Positions 55,311 through 64,000 of a DNA stretch of 64,000 bases are shown here, piece after piece. The stretch's first letter is position 1. Every line of letters begins with the position of its first letter. Under the pieces are notes generated by a model. The model was not told the DNA's origin and searched no databases. It saw only the letters and a program-made list of their open reading frames with translations. The translations under genes were made by a program, and so were the position numbers. The stretch is from Phyllobacterium brassicacearum (GTDB lineage Bacteria; Pseudomonadota; Alphaproteobacteria; Rhizobiales; Rhizobiaceae), in assembly GCF_003010955.1 (NCBI RefSeq), contig NZ_PGGO01000001.1, positions 62,001 to 126,000 of the forward strand. The letters run 5' to 3'.

Positions 55311-56837
55311 TCAGCGCCGGCTCAGGCTTCCCAGAATGCCGCGAACCAGCGCCCGTCCGAGCGAGTTTCCCACCGAGCGGACAACGGATTTCATTGCGGC
55401 TTCCGCGACCGTCTGCCGGCCGCGGGGTGCGCCGCCGCGCGGACCTGGCTGGCCGCCGCCGAGAATGTCGGGAAGGCTCCAGCCGCTGGTGCTGTCCGCC
55501 TCTTGGGTTTGCTTCGCCTCGGCCTCGGTTTTCGTCTGCTCGGCCTTTTTCTGCAGGAGTTCGTAGGCCGATTCGCGGTCGACCATTTCGTCATAGAGCC
55601 CGGCGACCGGGCTCGCATTGATCAGGCCCTGGCGTTCATCGCTCGTCAGCGGTCCGATGCGTCCCGCGGGCGGACGCATCAGCGTCCGCTGCACCATGGA
55701 CGGCACGCCCTTGTCGGCAAGCGTCGAGACGAGTGCCTCGCCGGTCGCAAGGTTGGTGATCGTCTCGAACGTGTTGAAATCCGGATTGGGGCGGAACGTG
55801 TCGGCCGCGGTTTTCACCGCATTCTGCTCGCGCGGCGTGTAGGCCCGCAATGCATGCTGCACGCGGTTGCCAAGCTGCGCCAGCACTGTCTCCGGCACGT
55901 CCAGCGGGTTCTGCGAGATGAAGAAGACGCCGACCCCCTTGGAACGGATCAGGCGAACCACCTGCTCGACGCGGGTAAGCAATGCCTTCGGCGCCTCGTT
56001 GAAGAGCAGATGCGCCTCGTCGAAGAAGAAGACCAGGCGCGGCTTGTCCGGGTCGCCGATTTCCGGCAGCTCCTCAAAAAGTTCCGACAGGAGCCACAGC
56101 AGAAACGTCGAGTAGAGGCGCGGGTTCATCATCAGCTTGTCAGCGGCAAGAACGCTGACGAGACCGCGGCCATTCGTATCGGTGCGCATGATATCGGCGA
56201 TCTTCAGCGCCGGTTCACCGAAGAACTTGGTACCGCCCTGCTGTTCCAGCACCAGCAGCGAGCGCTGGATCGCCCCGACCGAGGGCTTGGTGACATTGCC
56301 GTATCGGGCAGAGATTTCCTCGGCCCGTTCCGCGATGTTGACGAGCAGAGCCTGCAGGTCCTTCATGTCGAGGAGCAGGAGCCCCTCCTCGTCGGCGATC
56401 TTGAAGGCGATGTTGAGCACGCCTTCCTGCGCTTCGGTCAAGTTCATCAGCCGTGACAGCAGCAAGGGTCCCATTTCCGAAATCGTTGAGCGGATGGGGT
56501 GGCCCTGTTCGCCGAAAATGTCCCAGAAGATGACCGGCGAGGCGCCAAACTCATAGGGGTCGAGCTTGACCTCGGCAGCGCGCTTCAAAAGGAAGTCCTT
56601 CTCCTCACCTTTCGCGCCGATCCCCGAAAGGTCGCCCTTGATGTCGGCGCAGAACACCGGAACGCCGGCTTCAGAGAACCCCTCAGCCAAAACTTGCAGA
56701 GAGACTGTCTTACCTGTCCCGGTTGCACCGGTGATCAGACCATGGCGGTTGCCGAATTTCAGCAGCAACGATTCGGCTTGGCTGTAGGAGTTGTCGGGCT
56801 TGCGGCTTGCACCAAGGAAAATGCTGTCAGCGGCCAT
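55311..56837 (-). CDS. HerA-like ATPase, DUF853 (YjgR) family
   Basis: Protein of 508 residues from ATG 56837 (CGAGGACAAGACGAT upstream). N-terminal segment NSYSQAESLLLKFGNRHGLI, Walker A TGATGTGKTVSL, Walker B RLVFFFDEAHLLFNEAP and arginine/sensor region LIRSKGVGVFFISQNPLDVP. The C-terminus is Lys/Glu-rich then Gly/Arg-rich (PRGGAPRGRQ). DUF853 proteins are hexameric ATPases related to HerA/FtsK; their substrate is not known. It stands alone. Confidence 0.9.
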   Translation of the reverse strand: MAADSIFLGASRKPDNSYSQAESLLLKFGNRHGLITGATGTGKTVSLQVLAEGFSEAGVPVFCADIKGDLSGIGAKGEEKDFLLKRAAEVKLDPYEFGASPVIFWDIFGEQGHPIRSTISEMGPLLLSRLMNLTEAQEGVLNIAFKIADEEGLLLLDMKDLQALLVNIAERAEEISARYGNVTKPSVGAIQRSLLVLEQQGGTKFFGEPALKIADIMRTDTNGRGLVSVLAADKLMMNPRLYSTFLLWLLSELFEELPEIGDPDKPRLVFFFDEAHLLFNEAPKALLTRVEQVVRLIRSKGVGVFFISQNPLDVPETVLAQLGNRVQHALRAYTPREQNAVKTAADTFRPNPDFNTFETITNLATGEALVSTLADKGVPSMVQRTLMRPPAGRIGPLTSDERQGLINASPVAGLYDEMVDRESAYELLQKKAEQTKTEAEAKQTQEADSTSGWSLPDILGGGQPGPRGGAPRGRQTVAEAAMKSVVRSVGNSLGRALVRGILGSLSRR

Positions 56838-57177
56838 ATCGTCTTGTCCTCGTCCCGTTGGTGTCACTCAGACTCTCATCCACGGTATAAACAGCCAATC
56901 CGGAACGGACAATGGTCAAGCAATTCTTCGCGGCCGGAAAATTGGATGCGCCAGCCGGTATCCCGGATTGAAGTCGAACCAAACCGTGCCAATTCGGCAC
57001 GCGCCGAAGGGATTCCCGCACAGGAAAAAGCGAAACCGGTACAGGAATTTCATCGTCCAATTGCAATTTGATTGTACGCGGTTGCGAGGCTGGTCCAGAT
57101 TGACGCAGACCCTTGTGCGGGAGAGAATTCCCGCATATTACGTAAACGTAATTCATGATAGACGGGAGATTAGGCTC
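56838..57177. other. Intergenic region with LiuR-type palindrome
   Basis: 340 bp between the divergent ATPase gene (minus) and the gene at 57178 (plus). Apart from the palindrome at 57137-57152 described separately I see no gene or repeat. Confidence 0.5.
57137..57152. promoter_or_regulatory. Palindrome ATTACGT-AA-ACGTAAT, LiuR-like operator
   Basis: Perfect 7 bp arms with a 2 bp spacer, ending 25 bp before the start codon at 57178. The pattern TTACGTnnACGTAA resembles sites described for MerR-family LiuR/AcuR-like regulators of branched-chain and acyl-CoA catabolism in proteobacteria. In this position it would act as an operator or activator site of the downstream gene. Assignment to LiuR is a resemblance only. 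Confidence 0.5.
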
Positions 57178-57543
57178 ATGGACGAACTCATCGCGCGCAT
57201 TTCCGCCAATGTCGGCACCGACCCCGCAACGGCGACCAAGGCCGTTGGCCTGATTCTGGCGTTCCTGCAAAAAGAAGGTCCGGCCGACAAGGTGGGCCAG
57301 CTCATCGCCGGCTTTCCGGGTGCGGAAGCCGCCATCGCCGAAGCCCAGGGTAGCGGCGGCCTGCTTTCCGGCCTGATGCCGGGTGTCATGGGCCTTGGCT
57401 CCAAGCTGATGGGCATTGGACTCGGCATGGGCGAAATCACCGGAATTTCCAAGGAAACCATTGCTTTTGCTCGGGAAAAGGCTGGCAGCGGTCCGGTCGA
57501 CGAGGTGGTCAACTCCATTCCTGGATTGAGCCAGTTCGTCTGA
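57178..57543 (+). CDS. Gly-rich small protein of unknown function
   Basis: Protein of 121 residues from ATG 57178 (GGGAG upstream); the frame stays open far upstream but that part overlaps the ATPase promoter. N-terminal helical half MDELIARISANVGTDPATAT, then QLIAGFPGAEAAIAEAQ, then a Gly/Met/Leu segment (GGLLSGLMPGVMGLGSKLMG) that may insert in a membrane. It resembles DUF2267/DUF2780-type proteins by eye. It has a strong terminator. Confidence 0.7.
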   Translation: MDELIARISANVGTDPATATKAVGLILAFLQKEGPADKVGQLIAGFPGAEAAIAEAQGSGGLLSGLMPGVMGLGSKLMGIGLGMGEITGISKETIAFAREKAGSGPVDEVVNSIPGLSQFV

Positions 57544-57563
57544 TCGAACAGTCTAGCCTAGAC

Positions 57564-57594
57564 AAAAGTGCGCGTCCCTGAGGCGCGCACTTTT
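57564..57594. terminator. Bidirectional terminator
   Basis: AAAAGTGCGCG at 57564-57574 pairs with CGCGCACTTTT at 57584-57594, 21 bp after the plus-strand stop and just after the stop of the convergent SDR gene. Confidence 0.92.
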
Positions 57595-57599
57595 ACGTT

Positions 57600-58364
57600 T
57601 CAGGTCCGGTTGATCGAGACGCCGCCATCGGCCAGCATCGCCGATCCGGTGGTAAAGCTCGATGCGTCGGAGGCGAGATAAAGAACCGAGCGGGCGATTT
57701 CGGCCGGCGTCGCACGGCGCTTAAGCGCATGTAATCCTTCAACAAATGCGAGCTTCTCCGGCGTGTCTACCCAGGCTTCTGCGAGGCTTGTGGCCGTACC
57801 GCCCGGCAGGATGGCGTTGACCCTGATCCCCTGCGGACCGAATTCTACCGCTAACGTCTTCATCAGGCCGATCACACCGGCCTTGCTGGCAGCATAAGCT
57901 GCCGTTCCTGGCATTCCTGCCGTATGACCGACGAAAGTCGACGTGAAGATCAGCGAGCCGCCTCCGCGCCTCTGCATCGCCGGGATCTGGTACTTCGCTC
58001 CGAGGAAGGAGCCCGTCAGGTTGACGTCCAGCGCCTCGCGCCAGCCTTCGAGCGACACTCCCGGCGTTGGCCCCATCTCGCCATTGGCGCCGGCATTGTT
58101 GAACGCGATATCCAGTCCGCCAAACCGGCTTTCTGCCAATTCAACCAAGGACTTGGCATAGTCCTCATCCCGGACATCGCCAGCCTGCGCAACTGCATTT
58201 CCCCCGTCCCGTTCGATCACCGCAACCAGCTTATCCAGCTCTGGCTGGCGGCGTGCGGCGACAATGACATTCGCTCCTTCGCTGGCGAAGAGCCTTGCCG
58301 TTTCATAGCCGATACCGGAGCTCGCGCCGGTGACGATAGCGGTCTTATCTTTGAGCATACCCAT
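57600..58364 (-). CDS. Short-chain dehydrogenase/reductase
   Basis: Oxidoreductase of 254 residues, classical SDR: cofactor loop VTGASSGIGYE (residues 11-21), NNAG in DIAFNNAGANG, catalytic Ser/Tyr/Lys in SLIFTSTF and AAYAASKAGVIGL, and C-terminal SFTTGSAMLADGGVSI. The residue after the second beta strand (AARRQPE) suggests NADP preference. Substrate cannot be told. GGCAGGAATC precedes the ATG. Confidence 0.9.
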   Translation of the reverse strand: MGMLKDKTAIVTGASSGIGYETARLFASEGANVIVAARRQPELDKLVAVIERDGGNAVAQAGDVRDEDYAKSLVELAESRFGGLDIAFNNAGANGEMGPTPGVSLEGWREALDVNLTGSFLGAKYQIPAMQRRGGGSLIFTSTFVGHTAGMPGTAAYAASKAGVIGLMKTLAVEFGPQGIRVNAILPGGTATSLAEAWVDTPEKLAFVEGLHALKRRATPAEIARSVLYLASDASSFTTGSAMLADGGVSINRT

Positions 58365-58576
58365 GATTCCTGCCTTTCAGACTTTCTGTTCGACCACAGG
58401 AATTTCACATCCGATCGGGCCCGACCACCCGAAACCTGCGCATCGATATTGCTCTGCTGGAGCATGAGGAATCACCCGTGTTTTCAATATGTTGCGCCAG
58501 CGGCACTTTGCTTTGTTGCGAAGCAGCATGACTCCCCCTAAAGTCCACGCAAAAATACGGGCGACCGGGAGAAAGC

Positions 58577-60016
58577 ATGGACGCGTCACTGCTCAAGGAA
58601 ACTGAATTTGCGGCGATTGACCGGGAAACCTGGGTCAAACTTGCGCAAAAAGCTCTGAAAGGCGCGGATTTTGCCGAAACGCTGATTTCAAAGACCGACG
58701 ACAATATCGCGATCGAGCCGCTCTATGATCGCCGCCACAAGGCAAAGCTGGCGCCGCGCAAGAGTCCATCGCAGCCCTGGCACATCGTCCAGCGCATCGA
58801 CGATCCCGATCCGGTTCGCGCCAACAGGCAGCTACTGGCAGAACTCGAAAGCGGCGCCACCGGCATTTCGCTGGTTTTCGAGGGTGCGCCGAACGCTTTC
58901 GGCTACGGCCTTCCCTCGACCCGCGAGGCCGTCGACAAGGTTCTCCACGGCGTGCATCTCGACATGATCCATCTGCGGATGGACGTGCACCCGAGGAGCC
59001 GCGCCTGCGCCGACTGGTTCGTGGATTACATGCGCCCACGCGATGTCAATCCGAAGACACTGAGCTTCTCGCTTGGCATTGATCCGGCTGCCACGCTCGC
59101 TGGCACGGGCCGCCTGCGCATGAGCGTTGCAGCGCTGAAAGCCTCGCTGCCGCAATCGCTTTCCGGGTTTTTCTCATCCGATCTTCCGGGCATCGTGCTT
59201 GAGGCCGACGGCCGTGTCTATCACAATGCAGGTGCCACCGAGGCGCAGGAACTCGGCGCTATGTTATCCATTGCTGCGGGCCATTTCCGGCTCTTCGAGG
59301 AGGCGCGCCAGCCAATCGTTTATGCTGCACCGCACATCGGCTTTGCGCTTTCCGTCGATCAGGACCAGTTCCTTTCCATCGCCAAGGTACGGGCCATGCG
59401 GCGGCTGTGGACGCGCTTGCAGGAGGCCTGCGGTGCGCGGCCGTCGCGTGCGACCATTCATGCGGAAACCTCCTACCGGATGATGACGAAAAAGGATCCC
59501 GAGACCAATATATTGAGGACGACCATTGCGGGTTTTGCTGGGGCCGTCGGCGGGGCTGATTCGATCGCGATCCTGCCCCATACAATCGCCCATGGCTTGC
59601 CTGATGCCTTTGCCCGGCGGCTCGCCCGCAACACCCAGCTCATCCTCGCCGAGGAAAGCAATCTGGCTTTCGTGGCTGACCCTGCCTGTGGTTCGGGTGC
59701 TGTCGAAAGCCTGACCGAAAAATTATGCGAGGCCGCCTGGAAGGAGTTCCAGCTACTTGAACGCGACGGCGGCATTTTGCAAAGCCTTGTCGACGGCAAG
59801 CTGCAGGCGCGGGTCCTCGAAGCGCGCCATGCCCGCACGAAGGAGTACAGTTCTGGCAGGCGTGCCATCGTCGGCACCACTCTGTTCCCTGCGAAACAGG
59901 AGCGGCCGGTTAGTGTACTCGACGCACCCCATATGCCCTTACCGACCGACGGCGTTGTTCACTGCGAACCGCTGACATTCCCGCGCATCGACGAAACATT
60001 GCAGGCCGCTGAATAA
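58577..60016 (+). CDS. mutA: Methylmalonyl-CoA mutase small subunit
   Basis: Protein of 479 residues: the TIM-barrel part of the mutase family ([33 protein letters not shown]-like [54 protein letters not shown]). It stops after the barrel and lacks the C-terminal B12-binding-type domain found, in degenerate form, in longer small subunits. It forms the non-catalytic partner of the large subunit. GGGAGAAAGC precedes the ATG. The next gene starts 1 bp after its stop. Confidence 0.93.
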   Translation: MDASLLKETEFAAIDRETWVKLAQKALKGADFAETLISKTDDNIAIEPLYDRRHKAKLAPRKSPSQPWHIVQRIDDPDPVRANRQLLAELESGATGISLVFEGAPNAFGYGLPSTREAVDKVLHGVHLDMIHLRMDVHPRSRACADWFVDYMRPRDVNPKTLSFSLGIDPAATLAGTGRLRMSVAALKASLPQSLSGFFSSDLPGIVLEADGRVYHNAGATEAQELGAMLSIAAGHFRLFEEARQPIVYAAPHIGFALSVDQDQFLSIAKVRAMRRLWTRLQEACGARPSRATIHAETSYRMMTKKDPETNILRTTIAGFAGAVGGADSIAILPHTIAHGLPDAFARRLARNTQLILAEESNLAFVADPACGSGAVESLTEKLCEAAWKEFQLLERDGGILQSLVDGKLQARVLEARHARTKEYSSGRRAIVGTTLFPAKQERPVSVLDAPHMPLPTDGVVHCEPLTFPRIDETLQAAE

Positions 60017-60017
60017 T

Positions 60018-62150
<2,133 letters not shown>

Positions 62151-62151
62151 A

Positions 62152-63144
62152 ATGATTTTAGTCTATACACTGGAAAACGATTACCTCATGGCAAGCGGCG
62201 CTCTCCCTGGCGCGGAATTGCCGGCGAACGCCGTCTGGGTCGACCTCGTCAATCCGACGCGCGAGGAAGACCTGCAGACCGAAAACTGGACCAAAGCGAC
62301 GATCCCGACACACGAAGATATGGTCGAGATCGAGGAATCAAGCCGCTTCTATGCCGAAAATGGCGCACAATATCTAACCGCCTCAATCCTGCATTCCACC
62401 GATCAGAAGCATCAAGGCATAGCTCCGGTGACGTTTATCCTTACCGGTCAGCTCCTGGTTACCGTCCGCTACACCGAGCCAAAGGCCTTCAATCTCTTCA
62501 TCAACCGGGTAACGAAACCTGGAAATGGCATCATCACGGGCAAGTGCACCGGCGTAACGATCCTGCTTGGCCTTATCGAAGCCGTGACCGACCGTATCGC
62601 CGACATCCTTGAGAACGCTGCAGGGGAGATCGATGTTCACTCCCACGCGATTTTCCGCCGCTCGGAAAACGACAGGCCGATGACGACGAAGAATTTTCGC
62701 GACAGCCTTACCCGGATCGGCGGACAGGGAGCCTTTCTCTCGAAGGTTCGCGAAAGCATCGCCGGCGTAAGCCGCTTGCTCGTCTATATGGCCGCCATGA
62801 CAGAGCAGAACGTCAACAAGAAGGAAACGCGTGCCTGGATCAAATCACTGGAGCGCGATACGCAATCGCTTGGTGCCTATGTCGATTTCCTGTCCAACAA
62901 GATAACGTTCCTTCTGGACACGGTTGTGGGTCTTATTTCAATTGAACAGAACGCAATCATCAAGATTTTCTCGGTTGCGGCGGTCGCCTTCATGCCGCCG
63001 ACGCTGGTTGCATCCATCTATGGCATGAACTTCGAATTCATGCCGGAACTCAAGGAGACCTGGGGTTATCCGATGGCAATCGGCGTGATGGTCGCCTCGG
63101 CCATCATCCCGCTGCTGATCTTCCGCAAGAAGGGCTGGCTGTAG
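62152..63144 (+). CDS. corA: CorA-family magnesium/divalent cation channel
   Basis: Protein of 330 residues. Large cytosolic N-terminal part (AVWVDLVNPTREEDLQTENW), a long helical stalk, and two C-terminal membrane helices: IIKIFSVAAVAFMPPTLVAS with the selectivity motif YGMNFEFMPEL, then MAIGVMVASAIIPLLIFRKK. It starts 1 bp after the mutB stop, so it is probably cotranscribed with the mutase genes. Confidence 0.94.
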   Translation: MILVYTLENDYLMASGALPGAELPANAVWVDLVNPTREEDLQTENWTKATIPTHEDMVEIEESSRFYAENGAQYLTASILHSTDQKHQGIAPVTFILTGQLLVTVRYTEPKAFNLFINRVTKPGNGIITGKCTGVTILLGLIEAVTDRIADILENAAGEIDVHSHAIFRRSENDRPMTTKNFRDSLTRIGGQGAFLSKVRESIAGVSRLLVYMAAMTEQNVNKKETRAWIKSLERDTQSLGAYVDFLSNKITFLLDTVVGLISIEQNAIIKIFSVAAVAFMPPTLVASIYGMNFEFMPELKETWGYPMAIGVMVASAIIPLLIFRKKGWL

Positions 63145-63157
63145 AACCAAGGTTACC

Positions 63158-63358
63158 TTGTGTGCTTGCAACGCCAATGGCAACAAGCGAACAGGCTTCG
63201 CCGCAGCCGATCTTCTTCTCTACTTCAATAGCGTCAGCCTGGAGACGACTTCAGAGGAAATCATACAGCTCGTTCTGATGGTCGCCGCCGGCGAAATCGA
63301 TGGGGTGGGCGCAGCAGCTTTTTTCCGCGATCATATCCAGCCGATTGAAACGGCTTGA
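63158..63358 (+). pseudogene. C-terminal fragment of a Fic/Doc (death-on-curing) toxin
   Basis: 66 codons reading ANGNKRTGFAAADLLLYFN, then EEIIQLVLMVAAGEIDGVGA and FFRDHIQP. NGNKRTGFAAADLLL is the end of the Fic/Doc active-site motif (HxFxxGNKR) and the rest matches the helical end of Doc. The N-terminal part, including the active-site His (CNANGNKRT stands where HPF..GNKRT is expected), is missing. No antitoxin (Phd) gene is adjacent. It lies 14 bp after corA. Confidence 0.7.
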
Positions 63359-63432
63359 CTTGAATCCTCTGGAGCAGACACATTTGCCGGAGTCGTGCTA
63401 CCGATCCCAACTCGCGCAATGGAGTGAACGCC

Positions 63433-63885
63433 ATGGCCAACGAGACGTCCAACAAGTCAACGAAAGTCGCCAATAACGCCGACGCCAAGCCGGTCCTCCT
63501 CTCTGGCGGCAACCCACAGATCGCGAAAGGCTACGGTGACGCGCCCGTGCAGGCCTACATCGCGGCCATGCCGGGCTGGAAAAGCGACGTCGGGCGCCAT
63601 CTCGACAAGCTGATCGAGCGCACCGTCCCCGGCGTGTGCAAGGCGGTCAAATGGAACTCGCCCTTCTACGGGTTGGAGGAGAAGAGCTGGTTCCTCTGCC
63701 TGCATTGCTACACAAAGTACATCCAGGTGACGTTCTTCCGTGGCACGTCGCTAAATCCTGTTCCGCCCGGCGAGTCCAAACACAAGGAAGTGCGGTATCT
63801 CAATATTTATGAAGGCCAGCTCGACGAAGCGCAGTTCGTCGACTGGGTGAAGCAGGCCAGCCAACTGCCAGGCGAACGATTGTAA
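63433..63885 (+). CDS. DUF1801 domain protein
   Basis: Protein of 150 residues from ATG 63433 (GGAG upstream). DUF1801 features: VQAYIAAMPGWKSDVGRHLD, VKWNSPFYGLEEKSWFLCLH and KYIQVTFFRGTSLNP. These small YdhG-like proteins are common in soil bacteria and have no firm function. Another DUF1801 gene begins just downstream. Confidence 0.88.
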   Translation: MANETSNKSTKVANNADAKPVLLSGGNPQIAKGYGDAPVQAYIAAMPGWKSDVGRHLDKLIERTVPGVCKAVKWNSPFYGLEEKSWFLCLHCYTKYIQVTFFRGTSLNPVPPGESKHKEVRYLNIYEGQLDEAQFVDWVKQASQLPGERL

Positions 63886-63937
63886 GCAGCCAGTGCAAGC
63901 TGCCTGTCTGGCAACCATCAGGAGGAGGACGATACCC

Positions 63938-64000
63938 ATGAAGAACAGCGACTTGAAGGAAGGAAAAGGGGGGAACTCGCCCTCTCAGCTGATAGATGCG
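63938..64000 (+). CDS. DUF1801-like protein (cut by window end)
   Basis: Starts at ATG 63938 after GGAGGAGGAC and reads MKNSDLKEGKGGNSPSQLID to the window edge. The beginning resembles the N-terminus of other DUF1801 proteins (SPSQLIDARI...). Only 21 codons are present. Confidence 0.6.
   Translation, partial: MKNSDLKEGKGGNSPSQLIDA

Overview
The window looks like chromosomal DNA of an alphaproteobacterium of the order Hyphomicrobiales (Rhizobiales), probably a Phyllobacterium, Brucella or Rhizobium relative. The evidence is a cycHJKL cytochrome c maturation operon flanked by degP and a FeuP/FeuQ-like pair, a MucR zinc-finger regulator, PleC- and DivJ-like kinases, and many small families typical of this order (DUF1491, DUF2336, DUF5330, DUF6456, IalB). 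No rRNA, tRNA or CRISPR array was recognised.

Layout. 1-9.8 kb: a PleC-like kinase (cut by the left edge) converges on glnE, followed on the minus strand by a two-component system, a DegP protease and an IalB-like protein. 10.4-15.4 kb: a metallo-beta-lactamase-fold hydrolase and cycHJKL (ccmIEFH). 15.5-20.2 kb: a decayed toxin/immunity module, a 17-kDa-antigen-like lipoprotein and feuQ, feuP and a feuN-like gene, separated by repeat elements. 20.5-24.9 kb: an accessory stretch of small or frameshifted genes and a collapsed gene transfer agent (GTA) remnant in which the terminase head is fused in frame to the TIM-barrel domain of the tail-tip protein. 25-38.6 kb: mostly core genes (LysE exporter, PBP1A, DUF1254/DUF1214 pair, DUF2336, DUF1491, DivJ-like kinase, SufE, DnaA-C-like HTH, mucR, msrB). 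38.8-50.3 kb: a prolyl-oligopeptidase-type peptidase, a sulfonate-type binding protein, two cytochromes c, small secreted proteins, a patch of three consecutive broken genes (GNAT, SUOX-like, histidine kinase), sodB and ilvE. 50.7-64 kb: L,D-transpeptidase, formylglycine sulfatase, a broken subtilase autotransporter, a HerA-like ATPase, an SDR, the methylmalonyl-CoA mutase pair with CorA, a Doc fragment and two DUF1801 genes.

Common thread. A quasi-palindromic repeat family (nine full and two half copies between 18.8 and 50.4 kb) occurs only between genes, always in the same orientation, and often directly after stop codons of minus-strand genes. The feuN-feuP-feuQ group has been split by such elements. 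Broken genes are frequent: I count about ten reading frames with internal stops, frameshifts or deletions. This suggests active decay of accessory genes, or in part a read set with indel errors.

Functionally, the cyc genes mature periplasmic cytochromes c such as the two at 42.8-44.2 kb. DegP and the two-component systems handle envelope stress and signalling. PleC- and DivJ-like kinases are expected to set the phosphorylation of DivK in the cell cycle. The mutA-mutB pair feeds propionyl-CoA carbon into succinyl-CoA. Gene names based on synteny with Sinorhizobium come from memory and are marked as such.
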